A stretch of 64,000 nucleotides of DNA from an uncultured Oscillibacter sp. (lineage in GTDB: Bacteria > Bacillota > Clostridia > Oscillospirales > Oscillospiraceae). The position numbers and the translations under genes were made by a program. Each line of letters begins with the position of its first letter. Within the stretch, counting starts at the first letter, position 1. The stretch is from assembly GCA_949959305.1 (NCBI GenBank), contig CATLJA010000002.1:1-64000 (forward strand). Direction: 5' to 3'. Under the pieces are notes generated by a model, which worked only from the letters and a program-made list of their open reading frames with translations, did not search any database and was not told the origin of the DNA. Of this stretch, positions 1-8,645 are shown in pieces.

Positions 1-12
1 CTGCGGTGCTGC
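1..12 (-). CDS. Possible start of an unidentified gene running off the left edge
   Basis: On the minus strand an AAGGAG-type ribosome binding site sits about 9 bases before an ATG. Only MNAAPQ is visible before the window ends, so no function can be given. It may belong to whatever sequence truncated the neighbouring transposase. Low confidence. Confidence 0.2.
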
Positions 13-111
13 GTTCATTTTCTTCGACTCCTTCTTGAATTGGTTGTTATTTCCATTCTTGACTGAGTCGTTCTCTTTTATTCTGTCAGAGTTTGTCGTT
101 TACACGGATTT

Positions 112-354
112 TTATGGGGTCTCCTGCAACCGCAGAAATACCCGTTCCAAAACGCCCTTTTTCGCCCAGCGGTTTATCCGAACATAGATCACGTGCCAAT
201 CTCTGTATTCTTTGGGCAAGCTCCTCCATTTGCACCCATTTTCCACTACGTATACCACTGCATTCAATACGTCCAGGCTGCTGATTTTGGCTGGTTTCCG
301 CTGTTTGGGAAAGCTCTCTTTGATTTGCTCGTATTGCTCTTTCTTTATTTCCAT
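112..354 (-). pseudogene. IS5-family transposase, N-terminal remnant
   Basis: An 80-residue reading frame resembles the N-terminal insertion-element domain (DUF4096 type) of IS5-group transposases, including the stretch NGCKWRSLPKEY and the following VYVRINRWAKKG. These residues belong to the DNA-binding half. The catalytic DDE half is missing: after LQETP the frame stops, and neither other frame continues into recognisable transposase over the remaining 111 bases. Many IS5-group elements use a programmed frameshift here, but no orfB-like sequence follows, so a truncated remnant is more likely than a split functional gene. Confidence 0.65.
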
Positions 355-518
355 TCTTTGATTATATCACAATCCAACTTATGTGAACACTACCTGGGAT
401 TACGGTGGATACCCTGTTTCTCTAACCACAGCCACATCCTTCGACAGCCATAGGTCTGCCTGCATCGCTCTTGTTGAGATCGAAGAAGCTCTGCGCACGC
501 GGCACACGGTACACCATA
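355..518. other. Intergenic region, probable IS end
   Basis: No gene is seen. The first part probably holds the promoter and outer end of the IS5-type remnant; GGGATTACGGTGGATACCC at about 396 has the look of an IS terminus, but its partner end is not visible. The rest separates the remnant from the 3' end of the SLH gene. Confidence 0.3.
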
Positions 519-3083
519 TTACGGCAGGGTATCCAGCACCTTGCACACGGCGGCGCGGGTCATGGCCGCCTCCGGATCCAGCCTGCCGTCCGTACCGCTC
601 ACTGCGCCCAAGCCCACCAAGGTCTGGAAATGGGAGTAGGCGTAGGCGGGGATGGCGCTCTCATCGGAAAACTGGCTCAGATCAGCGGCGGAAGTGCCGG
701 AGGGGGCGGGCTCGCCGGGCTGATCCGGCGCATCCGGGGAAACCGGATCCTGGGCGGGCGCGTCCGGCGCGCCGGGGGCGTTGGGGTCCAAGGGGAACAG
801 CGGCACGTCCGGCAGCTCTGGCACACCGCCGTTGTTCTCCTCCTGCATGCCCAGCATTCGTCCCAGCATGGTTACCGTCTGGGCCCGGGTCAGGGGGCTC
901 TGGGGGCTGAAGTGGGTGGGATCGGTGCCGTTGACGATGCCCAGCACATACATGGCCCGGATGGCGTCGCCGGCCCAGTCCTCCGTGGAGCCCAGATCTG
1001 TGAAGGGCAGGGCCGCCAGGGCGTAATCAGCCGTGTCCAGGCCCATGTACCGGGCCAGCAGCACCGAGAACTCCGCCCGGGTCACACCCTTGTCCGGGTA
1101 GGCGAACAGCTGGCCGTTCACCTCCACACCCGTGAGCACGCCCTGGTAATACAGGCTGGTGAGATAAGGACTGGCCCAGTGGTCCTGGGTGTCCGCAAAG
1201 GGGTCATCCGCCGTCACCGTCACCGATACCCGGGCGCTGACGCTGCCCCGGGTGGCAGTAACCGTCCCCGTGCCCGGGGTGGAGGCGGCGGTGAACAGGC
1301 CGCTTTCATCCACGGTTCCCACATCCCCCTCCACCGTCCAGACCAGATCCGAGGCGCTGATCTCCAGCGGCCGATGGCGGTAGGTGGCGGCGGCGGTGAA
1401 ACCGATGGTCTGTCCCGGCGTGACGGACAGATTGGTGACAGCGGAACCGTCCTGCTGGATGGACAGGGTCTCCGGCTCGTCCAGCACCAGCACGTCCAGT
1501 TGGGAGGAGACCCCGCCGGAACGGGCGGTCACCGTGACCACGCCGCCTGTGGGGGGCGCGGTCAGCACGCTGCCCGCTATGGCGCCCCCGGTGGCCTCCA
1601 GGCTCACAGAGCCGCTCATGGGGAAGAAATTGGTGTCCGCCAGCTGGGCGCTGAACGCTACCGTATGGCCCGCCAGCACCGCCGGCGCGTTGGCGGTGAG
1701 ATAGATGCTGCCGGGAACACCGGTGGCCTGACCCGGAGCCAGCAGAAGGACGTGGTTGGTGACCTTCCGCTCGGTCTTGTCGCTGGGGGAGTTGAGGACC
1801 TTGGCGGAGGCGCTGTCCGGGAGGGCGGCCAGGGCGGTGGTAGAGCCGCCGCCGTCCAGGGCCAGGGCCGTGACGCACCCCAGCTCCGCCATCCGCTGGG
1901 CTACCACGCTCAGGGACGCGCCCATGCTGTGGCTGGACTGGCGGCCGTCGATGGCATAGAGGACCACGTCTCCGTTGGCCTTCACGCCCACGGCGGTGCG
2001 GGGGGCGGCCACGGCCTCAAAGTCCGTGATGGGCTGGCCGTCGGAGACCAGCAGATACAGGGCCCCGATGGCCTCGGCCACGTCGTTCCAGGCCGGGTCC
2101 GGGGTGGAGAAGGAGACGGTAAGGGTCTGCCCCGGGGTCAGGGACCGGAGGAAGGACAGCCCCACGTCGTAGCCGTTGGACGCGCCGGAGAGGAGGACCT
2201 GGTCCTGTCGGAGCACCCGCTCATTGGCGTCCTCCGAGACCTCCTCCACCCGCAGGGTCAGGGACTCCCCGATGGAGGCCCGGCCCCCCACGATGGCCGC
2301 CACCACGTTCACCCCGTCGGAGGCGACGGAGGGGCCGGTGTCGTGGTCCGTCCGGTAGTCATAGGTGAGCATGGTGATGCCCGCCTTGTCCACCCGGGGC
2401 TTGTTGAGGGAGGCCAGCTTCACGCTCTGGGTATCCGTGGAGGCGGTGATCTCCAGCTGGGGCTCCCCGATGACCGCGCTGCCGTCCTGGCGGAAGCCCA
2501 CGGCGTAGTAGCTGGACGCGCCGGAGAGGAGCTGACCGGCGGAGATGAGTATGCCCAGGGGGTAGCCGGTGGCAGTATCATAGAAGTCGCCGTTGACCGC
2601 TCCCACCACCCGGTAGCCCAGCCCCTCGTAGTACCGGGCCGCCTCGGAGGCGGTGAGCCGGGCGCAGACAGAGCTGCCGTAGGCCGCCACGGGGATCACC
2701 TGTCCGATGCCCGGGCTGTAGGACAGGGCGGACAGGCTGAGGGCGCTGTTGGTGAGCAGCCAGCCGGGGATGTCCTCGTCCGCCGGCGGCGGGTCTCCTC
2801 CGGCGTCCTCAGGGCCAGGGGGCGTGAAGGGCGACGAGGGAAGGCTGGAGAGGCCGCCGGCAGGCGAGTAGGTAAAGTAGTACTCGTGGCGGGGCTTGTC
2901 GTAGCCGCCGCTCCAGAAGATGTTCTCGCTGTAGACCACGCCGTCCCCAATGGCGGCGCTGCGCAGCCAGACCTCCTGGCCGTAGGCCTGGGAATCGGCC
3001 AGCGCCGTGGAGGCGGGCAGGAGGGCGAGGACCAGGATCAGGGATAAAACCAGGGATAAAACCAGGGATAAAGCTCGTTTCAT
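519..3083 (-). CDS. Secreted SLH-domain phosphodiester glycosidase family protein
   Basis: The protein has 854 aa. A hydrophobic signal peptide (about residues 1-29, ending STALA) indicates export. Residues of about 100-450 match the NAGPA/DUF2233 phosphodiester glycosidase family, with the hallmark ALDGGGSTT near the end of the domain. Two Ig-like (BIG2-type) segments follow at about 460-640, then SLH repeats (DHWASPYL..., a second repeat, and a final repeat at the C-terminus). A proline/aspartate-rich linker separates the second SLH repeat from the last. SLH domains bind secondary cell wall polymer, so the protein is probably anchored on the cell surface and cleaves sugar-phosphodiester bonds in an unknown substrate. 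The start is supported by AAAGGAG eight bases upstream. It stands alone, transcribed away from the neighbouring dehydrogenase. Confidence 0.85.
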   Translation of the reverse strand: MKRALSLVLSLVLSLILVLALLPASTALADSQAYGQEVWLRSAAIGDGVVYSENIFWSGGYDKPRHEYYFTYSPAGGLSSLPSSPFTPPGPEDAGGDPPPADEDIPGWLLTNSALSLSALSYSPGIGQVIPVAAYGSSVCARLTASEAARYYEGLGYRVVGAVNGDFYDTATGYPLGILISAGQLLSGASSYYAVGFRQDGSAVIGEPQLEITASTDTQSVKLASLNKPRVDKAGITMLTYDYRTDHDTGPSVASDGVNVVAAIVGGRASIGESLTLRVEEVSEDANERVLRQDQVLLSGASNGYDVGLSFLRSLTPGQTLTVSFSTPDPAWNDVAEAIGALYLLVSDGQPITDFEAVAAPRTAVGVKANGDVVLYAIDGRQSSHSMGASLSVVAQRMAELGCVTALALDGGGSTTALAALPDSASAKVLNSPSDKTERKVTNHVLLLAPGQATGVPGSIYLTANAPAVLAGHTVAFSAQLADTNFFPMSGSVSLEATGGAIAGSVLTAPPTGGVVTVTARSGGVSSQLDVLVLDEPETLSIQQDGSAVTNLSVTPGQTIGFTAAATYRHRPLEISASDLVWTVEGDVGTVDESGLFTAASTPGTGTVTATRGSVSARVSVTVTADDPFADTQDHWASPYLTSLYYQGVLTGVEVNGQLFAYPDKGVTRAEFSVLLARYMGLDTADYALAALPFTDLGSTEDWAGDAIRAMYVLGIVNGTDPTHFSPQSPLTRAQTVTMLGRMLGMQEENNGGVPELPDVPLFPLDPNAPGAPDAPAQDPVSPDAPDQPGEPAPSGTSAADLSQFSDESAIPAYAYSHFQTLVGLGAVSGTDGRLDPEAAMTRAAVCKVLDTLP
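3035..3072 (-). repeat. 12-bp tandem repeat inside the signal peptide
   Basis: About three copies of the unit CAGGGATAAAAC encode the repeated SLVL residues of the signal peptide. Such a slippage-prone repeat could change signal-peptide length by four residues per unit without a frameshift. Confidence 0.6.
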
Positions 3084-3147
3084 GGGATCTCCTTTACTGA
3101 TACAGGGCAGGATCTATGTACGCCCCTTCCAGGGGGACAACGTATCT

Positions 3148-3176
3148 ACTATAGCACAACCGGGTGGAAATGTCCA
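3148..3176 (-). promoter_or_regulatory. Promoter of the SLH gene
   Basis: On the minus strand TGGACA and TATAGT are separated by 17 bases, a good sigma-A match, about 65 bases before the start codon. Confidence 0.6.
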
Positions 3177-3220
3177 CCTCCTGAAAATGGAGAAAATTCC
3201 CGAATGAGTCTATAGGCAGA

Positions 3221-3255
3221 CATAGGCGCAGCCGCTGACCGCGGCTGCGCCTATG
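3221..3255 (-). terminator. Hairpin after the zinc dehydrogenase
   Basis: A perfect 15-bp stem (CATAGGCGCAGCCGC and its complement) lies 30 bases past the stop codon of the minus-strand dehydrogenase. The following bases are not a clean T run, so it may be a weak terminator or a 3'-end stabiliser. Confidence 0.55.
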
Positions 3256-3285
3256 CTGTCCGCTTCTCAGCGGCGTTTCCGTCTG

Positions 3286-4332
3286 TTACTCCTCGCTGGG
3301 GTCCACATCCACCAGCACCTTCATGGTGTTCTCCCGGTTGCCGTCAATGTACTGATAGGCGGCCAGATAGTCCTGGAAGGCAAAGTGCCTGCTCATGAGC
3401 GGCTTGAGCTGGATTTTTCCCTCCCCCACCAGCCGGATGGCGTCCACGTAGTCCTCGTGGCGGTACATCATGGAGGTGTTCAGATCCAGCTCCGAGTCGT
3501 TGAGCTTGGCCAGATCGCAGTGGGCCTGCCCCGCGAACACCGCCACCAGCACGATCATGCTGCCCTTCCGGGCGTTCTGGATGGCCTGATCCATGGTGAT
3601 GTCGTTGCCCGCGCAGTCGTAGATAACGTCCGCCTTGTCGGGGCCGAAGGCGTCCAGCAGGGCCTTGCCGAAATCGACGTCTCGGGTGTTGACAACCTCG
3701 TCCGCCCCGCACTGCTTTGCCAGCCCCAGCCGGTAGTCGGACACGTCGGTGGCCAGCACCTTCTCCGCTCCCAGGGCCTTCAGGGACTGGATGAGCAGGA
3801 TGCCGATGGGCCCGCAGCCCAGCACGCACACCCGCAGCCCCCTCACGTCCCCGGCCCGTCTGGCCGCGTGGACCGTCACCGCCAGGGGCTCGATCATAGC
3901 CCCCTCGTCGTAGCTCATTCCCTCCGGCAGGGGGGTGATCTTGGACTGATCGACGGCAAAGTATTCGCTGGCCGTGCCGGTGGTCTGGAAGCCCATGACC
4001 TTCAGGCTCTCGCAAAGGTTGTACTTCCCGTGGGTGCAGGGGTAGCACTTCCCGCAGAACACCTGGGGCTCGATGGTCACCCGCTGGCCCACCGTGAGGC
4101 CCTCCACGCCCTCTCCCAGGGCGGCGATCCGGCCGGAGACCTCGTGGCCCTGGGTGACCGGGTAGCTGGTATAGGGGTGCTTGCCGTGGTAGACGTGAAT
4201 GTCGGAGCCGCAGATGCCGATGCGCTTGATCCTCACCAGCACCTGTCCGGGGCCCGCCTGGGGGACGGGGACCCTGTCAAAGCGGATCTCTCCCGGGGCG
4301 GTCATCACTTGCTGAAGCATCGTTTTTTCCAT
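3286..4332 (-). CDS. Zinc-dependent alcohol (polyol) dehydrogenase, copy 1
   Basis: The protein has 348 aa and is a medium-chain dehydrogenase of the sorbitol/threonine dehydrogenase group. Visible are the catalytic-zinc region (GICGSDIHVYHG and GHEVSG), the structural-zinc cysteine cluster (CGKCYPCTHGKYNLC), and the NAD(P)-binding glycine motif (VLGCGPIG). It should oxidise a secondary hydroxyl of a sugar, polyol or related compound in the cytoplasm; the exact substrate is unknown. The start was moved to MEKTM, which has an AAAGGA site upstream; the ORF track extends further. It is divergent from the FAD oxidoreductase at 4641, the first of three dehydrogenase/FAD pairings in this island. 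Confidence 0.85.
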   Translation of the reverse strand: MEKTMLQQVMTAPGEIRFDRVPVPQAGPGQVLVRIKRIGICGSDIHVYHGKHPYTSYPVTQGHEVSGRIAALGEGVEGLTVGQRVTIEPQVFCGKCYPCTHGKYNLCESLKVMGFQTTGTASEYFAVDQSKITPLPEGMSYDEGAMIEPLAVTVHAARRAGDVRGLRVCVLGCGPIGILLIQSLKALGAEKVLATDVSDYRLGLAKQCGADEVVNTRDVDFGKALLDAFGPDKADVIYDCAGNDITMDQAIQNARKGSMIVLVAVFAGQAHCDLAKLNDSELDLNTSMMYRHEDYVDAIRLVGEGKIQLKPLMSRHFAFQDYLAAYQYIDGNRENTMKVLVDVDPSEE

Positions 4333-4384
4333 GGTAGATCGGTCCTTTCCTTGTGTGCGGCCTGCGGCGCCGCTGTTGCTTTTC

Positions 4385-4413
4385 ATCTTAAAGCAACCCG
4401 GGCGGGCTGTCAA
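4385..4413 (-). promoter_or_regulatory. Promoter of dehydrogenase copy 1
   Basis: On the minus strand TTGACA and TAAGAT are 17 bases apart, about 50 bases before the start codon. Confidence 0.6.
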
Positions 4414-4547
4414 CCGCCCCGTCCCGGAAACCGGGGTCAATCGCAAGAATGGGACAGGGATAGAAAAAATGGACCAGCGTTTCCCGCCGGTCCCGGTTGC
4501 GCATTTCTGCTATTCTGTCGCGTTCTTTCAAACCTGTTTTCCGCCGC

Positions 4548-4610
4548 TTGCGGGCGAAAATTTTGGATGATATAATCAATCCATCCCCAAATTATACGCC
4601 AGAATTTGGG
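4548..4610 (+). promoter_or_regulatory. Promoter and inverted-repeat operator before the FAD oxidoreductase
   Basis: TTGCGG (4548) and TATAAT (4571) are 17 bases apart. Just past the -10 box, CCCAAATT (4586) and AATTTGGG (4603) form a perfect 8-bp inverted repeat with a 9-base spacer. It sits where a repressor or regulator would act at the transcription start, or it could form an RNA hairpin. Confidence 0.6.
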
Positions 4611-4640
4611 AGAAAAATCAAAAAAGGAGCGGATAGCAAT

Positions 4641-5936
4641 ATGGAACAGCTACAGCAGACCCGCACGGTTCCCGTGACGGGCAGCTATGACGTGGCCGTC
4701 TGCGGCGGCGGCCCCGGCGGCTGGATCGCCGCGGTGGCGGCCGCCCGGATGGGGGCGCGGACCGCCCTCGTGGAGCGAAACGGCTACGCCGGCGGCATGG
4801 CCACGGCGGGACTGGTGGTGCCCATCAGCGTCTTTGTCTACAGCGGAGAGCTGGTCTGCGGCGGCATCCCCTGGGAGTTTGTCCAGCGCATGGCGGACCA
4901 GGGGGGCGCGCAGGTGGAGGAGCCCCTGGGCAACGTGGCCCACGATCCGGAGATCTATAAGCTCACCGCCCAGCGGATGCTGCTGGAGAGCGGGGTCCAT
5001 CTCCACTTCCACTCTGTCCTCACCGGCTGCCGGCAGGAGGGGGGCCGTCTCACCCACGTGATCCTGGACACCAAGTCCGGCCCCCAGGCCCTGGCGGCCC
5101 GGTACGTCATCGACAGCACCGGCGACGGGGATCTGTGCGCCATGATGGGCGTGCCCATGCAGGAGAACGTCCTGCCCCTCCAGCCCGCCTCCCTGTGCTT
5201 CTGCCTGGGCGGCGTGGACACGGACCGGCTGGAGCGGACCCACCACGAGATCCAGGGCCTCAACTACCACAACGAGCGCATCCAGTCCTTCCTCCGGGAG
5301 CTGTCCAGAACCCGGGAGGTGCCCACCTTCGGCGGCCCCTGGTTCTGCCATCTGCTGCGCCCGGGCTCCGTGATGGTGAACATGACCCGCACAGAGGCGG
5401 ACATGACGGACCCCGCCCAGGCCACGGAGGCGGAGTGCCGCCTGCGGGAGGACGCCCACGCCCTCACCGCCCTGCTGCGGGAGCACTTCCCGGAGTTCCG
5501 GAACGCCCGGATCCTCTACACCGCCCAGCAGGCCGGGGTCCGGGAGACCCGCCACGTGAAGGGCGTCCACGTGCTCACCGGGGAGGAGTACCTCCAGGCC
5601 GTCCCCTTCCCCGACGCCGTGGCCCGCAGCGCCCACCCCATCGACATCCACAGCGGCGGCGACTCCCACCAGCGCTGCACCTTCCTGGAGAAGGCGGCCT
5701 ACATCCCCTATCGCTCGCTGATCGTCCCGGGGTTTGACAACCTGCTGGTGGCCAGCCGGTGCTTCTCCGGCGATCAGATCGCCTCGGCCTCCGTGCGGGT
5801 GCAGGCGCCGGTGATGTGCCTGGGGCAGGCCGCCGGCGCGGCGGCGGCCCAGTGCGCCCGGACCGGCGCCAGCGTCCACGACGCGGATATCCCTGCCCTC
5901 CAGGCTCTGCTGCGGGAGTGGGGCGCGGCGGTCTGA
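4641..5936 (+). CDS. FAD-dependent oxidoreductase, short form, copy A
   Basis: The protein has 431 aa and belongs to the FAD_oxidored group (PF12831 type). An N-terminal dinucleotide-binding fold reads YDVAVCGGGPGGW at about residue 16, followed by the acidic ribose-binding end (LVERNGYAGG). Further family signatures are STGDGDLCAMMG, GVRETRHVKG, and the C-terminal DNLLVASRCFSGDQ with a GQAAGAAAA helix. It is a soluble flavoprotein expected to oxidise or reduce a small carbohydrate-like substrate; which one is unknown. AAAGGAG lies upstream of the chosen ATG; the ORF track extends further without support. It is divergent from dehydrogenase copy 1 and convergent with the epimerase. Confidence 0.85.
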   Translation: MEQLQQTRTVPVTGSYDVAVCGGGPGGWIAAVAAARMGARTALVERNGYAGGMATAGLVVPISVFVYSGELVCGGIPWEFVQRMADQGGAQVEEPLGNVAHDPEIYKLTAQRMLLESGVHLHFHSVLTGCRQEGGRLTHVILDTKSGPQALAARYVIDSTGDGDLCAMMGVPMQENVLPLQPASLCFCLGGVDTDRLERTHHEIQGLNYHNERIQSFLRELSRTREVPTFGGPWFCHLLRPGSVMVNMTRTEADMTDPAQATEAECRLREDAHALTALLREHFPEFRNARILYTAQQAGVRETRHVKGVHVLTGEEYLQAVPFPDAVARSAHPIDIHSGGDSHQRCTFLEKAAYIPYRSLIVPGFDNLLVASRCFSGDQIASASVRVQAPVMCLGQAAGAAAAQCARTGASVHDADIPALQALLREWGAAV

Positions 5937-5943
5937 GGGCCGC

Positions 5944-6816
5944 TCAGGCCCCCATCACGCGGCGCAGATACGCCACGGAGTCCGCTGCCGCCTGGTCCAG
6001 CTGCTCCGGTCCGGCCCCGCCGGAGAGGTCCCGCCACAGGGATACGTCCCTGCCTACCTGGCCGCCCATCACCACAAAGGGCTCCAGGACCACGAAGCCG
6101 CTGTAGTCAACCTCCCGGAGTACGCTTCCAATTTCGGCCCAGCTGAACCGCCCGCCGGGGCCGGGGCAGCGGCGGTTTGCCTCCCCCACGTGGAAGTGGC
6201 CCAGCAGGCTGCCGGCAGTGCGGACTGCTTCCAAGAGGGAGTCCTCCTCAATGTTCATGTGGAAGGTGTCCAGCATCACTTTCACGTTGGGCCTGTCCAC
6301 CTGCCGGACATAGCTGACACACTCTGCTGCGTCGTTTATCATGTATCCCTCAAAGCGGTTGAGGGCCTCCATGCACAGCGTAATCCCGCGGTCAGCGGCC
6401 ATATCCGCCAGGCGGCCCATCCGCCGGACGCTGCGCTCCCGATCGCCGGGCTTGTCCATGGGCTTTGAGAAGTCCACGGGCCAGTAGGAGTACAGGGCCC
6501 CGCCGATGCGGTCAATGCCCGCCAGCTCCATCTTCCGGAACATGTCGGCATAGAAGGCGAAGGCCCGCTCCACAGCGGCCTCGTCGGCGCTGGCCAGGTT
6601 GTGCTCCGGACGGGGGCCATAGCCGCCGGTGAGGAGAATTCCGTTGTCTGAGGCGGCCTGGCGCAGCTCCCGGAAGAAGCTGTCCTCCTCCAGATGAAAG
6701 GCGCCGCAGGCCACCTCCAGGATATCAAACCCCAGGCGGCGGCACTTCTCCACGTAGGGCACAAACTGTCCGCCCCACTCTTTTTCCCAATAGGCGTAGT
6801 AAATTCCGTATTTCAT
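5944..6816 (-). CDS. D-psicose (allulose) 3-epimerase-like sugar epimerase
   Basis: The protein has 290 aa and is a TIM-barrel sugar epimerase of the xylose isomerase-like family. It opens with MKYGIYYAYWEKEW, close to characterised Clostridium D-psicose 3-epimerases. The four metal ligands are present: Glu150, Asp183 (MLDTFHMNIEED), His209 (GHFHVGE) and Glu245 (VLEPF). Arg215 next to the active site is also kept. The expected reaction is C3 epimerisation of a ketohexose such as D-fructose/D-psicose or D-tagatose, in the cytoplasm; the true substrate here may differ. The start overlaps the kinase stop by ATGA, so regulator, kinase and epimerase form one operon. An enzyme as the third gene of a YesMN-type operon is a useful clue to the sensed pathway. 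Confidence 0.88.
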   Translation of the reverse strand: MKYGIYYAYWEKEWGGQFVPYVEKCRRLGFDILEVACGAFHLEEDSFFRELRQAASDNGILLTGGYGPRPEHNLASADEAAVERAFAFYADMFRKMELAGIDRIGGALYSYWPVDFSKPMDKPGDRERSVRRMGRLADMAADRGITLCMEALNRFEGYMINDAAECVSYVRQVDRPNVKVMLDTFHMNIEEDSLLEAVRTAGSLLGHFHVGEANRRCPGPGGRFSWAEIGSVLREVDYSGFVVLEPFVVMGGQVGRDVSLWRDLSGGAGPEQLDQAAADSVAYLRRVMGA

Positions 6817-8645
6817 GTTCTGTCCTCCTGTTTTCCTCCTGTGTTTCCTGTCTCAAAAACCGGCGCGTCCTTCTCTGTAAGGGCGGGAAGCTGGATGGTC
6901 ACGCAGGTGCCCATCCCCTCCCGGGAGGAGACGTGGAACGCCCCCTTTCCGCCGCTGAAGAGCATGACACGCTTGCGCACGTTGGACACGCCATAGCCCG
7001 AGCCGCCGGTCTCCAGGGCCTGACAGCGCTCCTCGCTCATGCCTGCGCCATTGTCCTCCACCTCGATGTACAGCTGGCCCTGGGATACCCAGCCCCGCAC
7101 GGTCAGCTCCGCCTCCGGCTTGTCGCAGTAGAGCAGGCCGTGGAGCAGGGCGTTCTCCAGCAGGGGCTGGAGCAGCAGCTTGGGCAGCACATACCCCTTG
7201 GCCTCCTCCTCCACGTCGCAGGAGACGCTGAAGCGGTCCTTGAACCGCTTGCCCATGATGACCAGGTACGTCCCCGACACCTCCAGCTCCTCGGACAGGG
7301 GGATGACCCCGGGGCCCCGGGTGATGCTCTGGCGCAGGTACCTGGACAGGGTGTTCACCATCCACACCGCCTCCTCCCGGTTCCCGTCCATAATCATCCA
7401 CTTGATGGCGTCCAGGGTGTTGTAGAGGAAGTGGGGCTTGATCTGGGCCTGAAGGGACTTCATCTGGGACTCGGTGATGGCCAGCTGGTCCTTGTACTGC
7501 TTCTCCGTCATGTCCTTCACCGTGGAAACGATCAAATCCGCGTTCCGCTCCAGCCGCCGCAGGGGGGAGTGGGACTCCTCCAGGCTGGCCGCGTCCCAGC
7601 CGGCGTGGAGGGCGTCCAGGTTCACGTTGACCCGGGCCAGGGTGATGTTCATGATGAAGTTATAGGCCAGAATGAAGATCATGGTCAGGGAGATCATCAG
7701 CACCAGCATCACAATCACGCCCATGGCGCTGGCCTGGGGGCTGTTGGCCATGGACAGCGCGGCGGCGGGGTACTCCATGACCACGTACCACTCCCCGCCG
7801 TAGCTGAGCCGGTCAAACACATAGGCCCGGTCCCGCTCCCGGAGGCTGCCGAAGCCGGCCAGCCGTATCTGCTCCATGGCGGCGGGAGGGATCACCTCCT
7901 GCCCCAGCCTGTCCCGCTCCTGGGCGGCCAGGCATACCCCCTCCCGGTTGACCAGGTAGCCCCACTGATCCGGAGAGCCGCCGTGGGAGAGCACCTCGTC
8001 AAAGGCGGAGATCTCCACGTCCAGCATCAGCACGCAGGCGAACCGGTCATAGTCCGAGCGCTGGCGCATGGTGTAGCCGCAGGTGAGCACGCTGCTGGAG
8101 GACCGGGTGCCGTCGGCCAGATCAATGACCGGCACCTCGTGGGTCTCCGCCCAGGTGAGGCCGCCGTGGCTGAGGAAGCGGTCCCGGTCCTCCTCGCTGA
8201 GCTGGTCCATGGAGTAGAAGGTGCCCTGCTGGCTGGAGTAGATCTTCTCTGACGGGACGTACAGCCGCGCCCCCGCCGGGCTGTCGCTGGTGTAGGCGGA
8301 GAGGATGGAGCGGATGTTGGAGAACTCCCGCAGCTGGGTCTCCCGGTCCCCGGCGGAGGTGACGTAGGGGTAGATCAGGGGCATCAGCTCCTCCGCGGAG
8401 CGCTGGACGGAGCGCAGGTGGTAGTCGATGTTGACCCGCCGCTGCTCCACGGACTGAAGAAGGGAGTCCCGCACGCTCTCCTCCATGCTCCGGGCGGAGA
8501 CCCGGGCAAAGGTGAACACGGCGGCCAGGGACAGGCCCACCATCAGCGCCATGCCCAGAAGGATCCGGCCCCAGGAGCCGCTCATGCTGTACTTCTTCAG
8601 GTTCTTCTCCAGCCGCTCCCTGGCCCGCCGCCAATCCCGGGCCAT
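6813..8645 (-). CDS. YesM-type sensor histidine kinase
   Basis: The protein has 610 aa. A membrane segment lies at about residues 23-45, then an extracellular sensor region of about 240 residues, then a second membrane segment (GVIVMLVLMISLTMIFILAY). The cytoplasmic part has the His_kinase motif (QIKPHFLYNTLDAIKW, phospho-acceptor His) and an ATPase domain (LLENALLHG, VEDNGAGMS). It should phosphorylate the regulator encoded just upstream. The start codon overlaps the regulator stop (TGATG). Kinases of this type usually control carbohydrate uptake genes; the likely targets are the ABC importer and oxidoreductase operons next door. Confidence 0.9.
   Translation of the reverse strand: MARDWRRARERLEKNLKKYSMSGSWGRILLGMALMVGLSLAAVFTFARVSARSMEESVRDSLLQSVEQRRVNIDYHLRSVQRSAEELMPLIYPYVTSAGDRETQLREFSNIRSILSAYTSDSPAGARLYVPSEKIYSSQQGTFYSMDQLSEEDRDRFLSHGGLTWAETHEVPVIDLADGTRSSSSVLTCGYTMRQRSDYDRFACVLMLDVEISAFDEVLSHGGSPDQWGYLVNREGVCLAAQERDRLGQEVIPPAAMEQIRLAGFGSLRERDRAYVFDRLSYGGEWYVVMEYPAAALSMANSPQASAMGVIVMLVLMISLTMIFILAYNFIMNITLARVNVNLDALHAGWDAASLEESHSPLRRLERNADLIVSTVKDMTEKQYKDQLAITESQMKSLQAQIKPHFLYNTLDAIKWMIMDGNREEAVWMVNTLSRYLRQSITRGPGVIPLSEELEVSGTYLVIMGKRFKDRFSVSCDVEEEAKGYVLPKLLLQPLLENALLHGLLYCDKPEAELTVRGWVSQGQLYIEVEDNGAGMSEERCQALETGGSGYGVSNVRKRVMLFSGGKGAFHVSSREGMGTCVTIQLPALTEKDAPVFETGNTGGKQEDRT

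Noticed and set aside
471-3047. 858-residue plus-strand ORF
   Set aside because: Antisense shadow of the SLH gene: low-complexity Gly/Ala/Arg/His composition, no ribosome site and no family motif, as with many long ORFs here caused by high GC.
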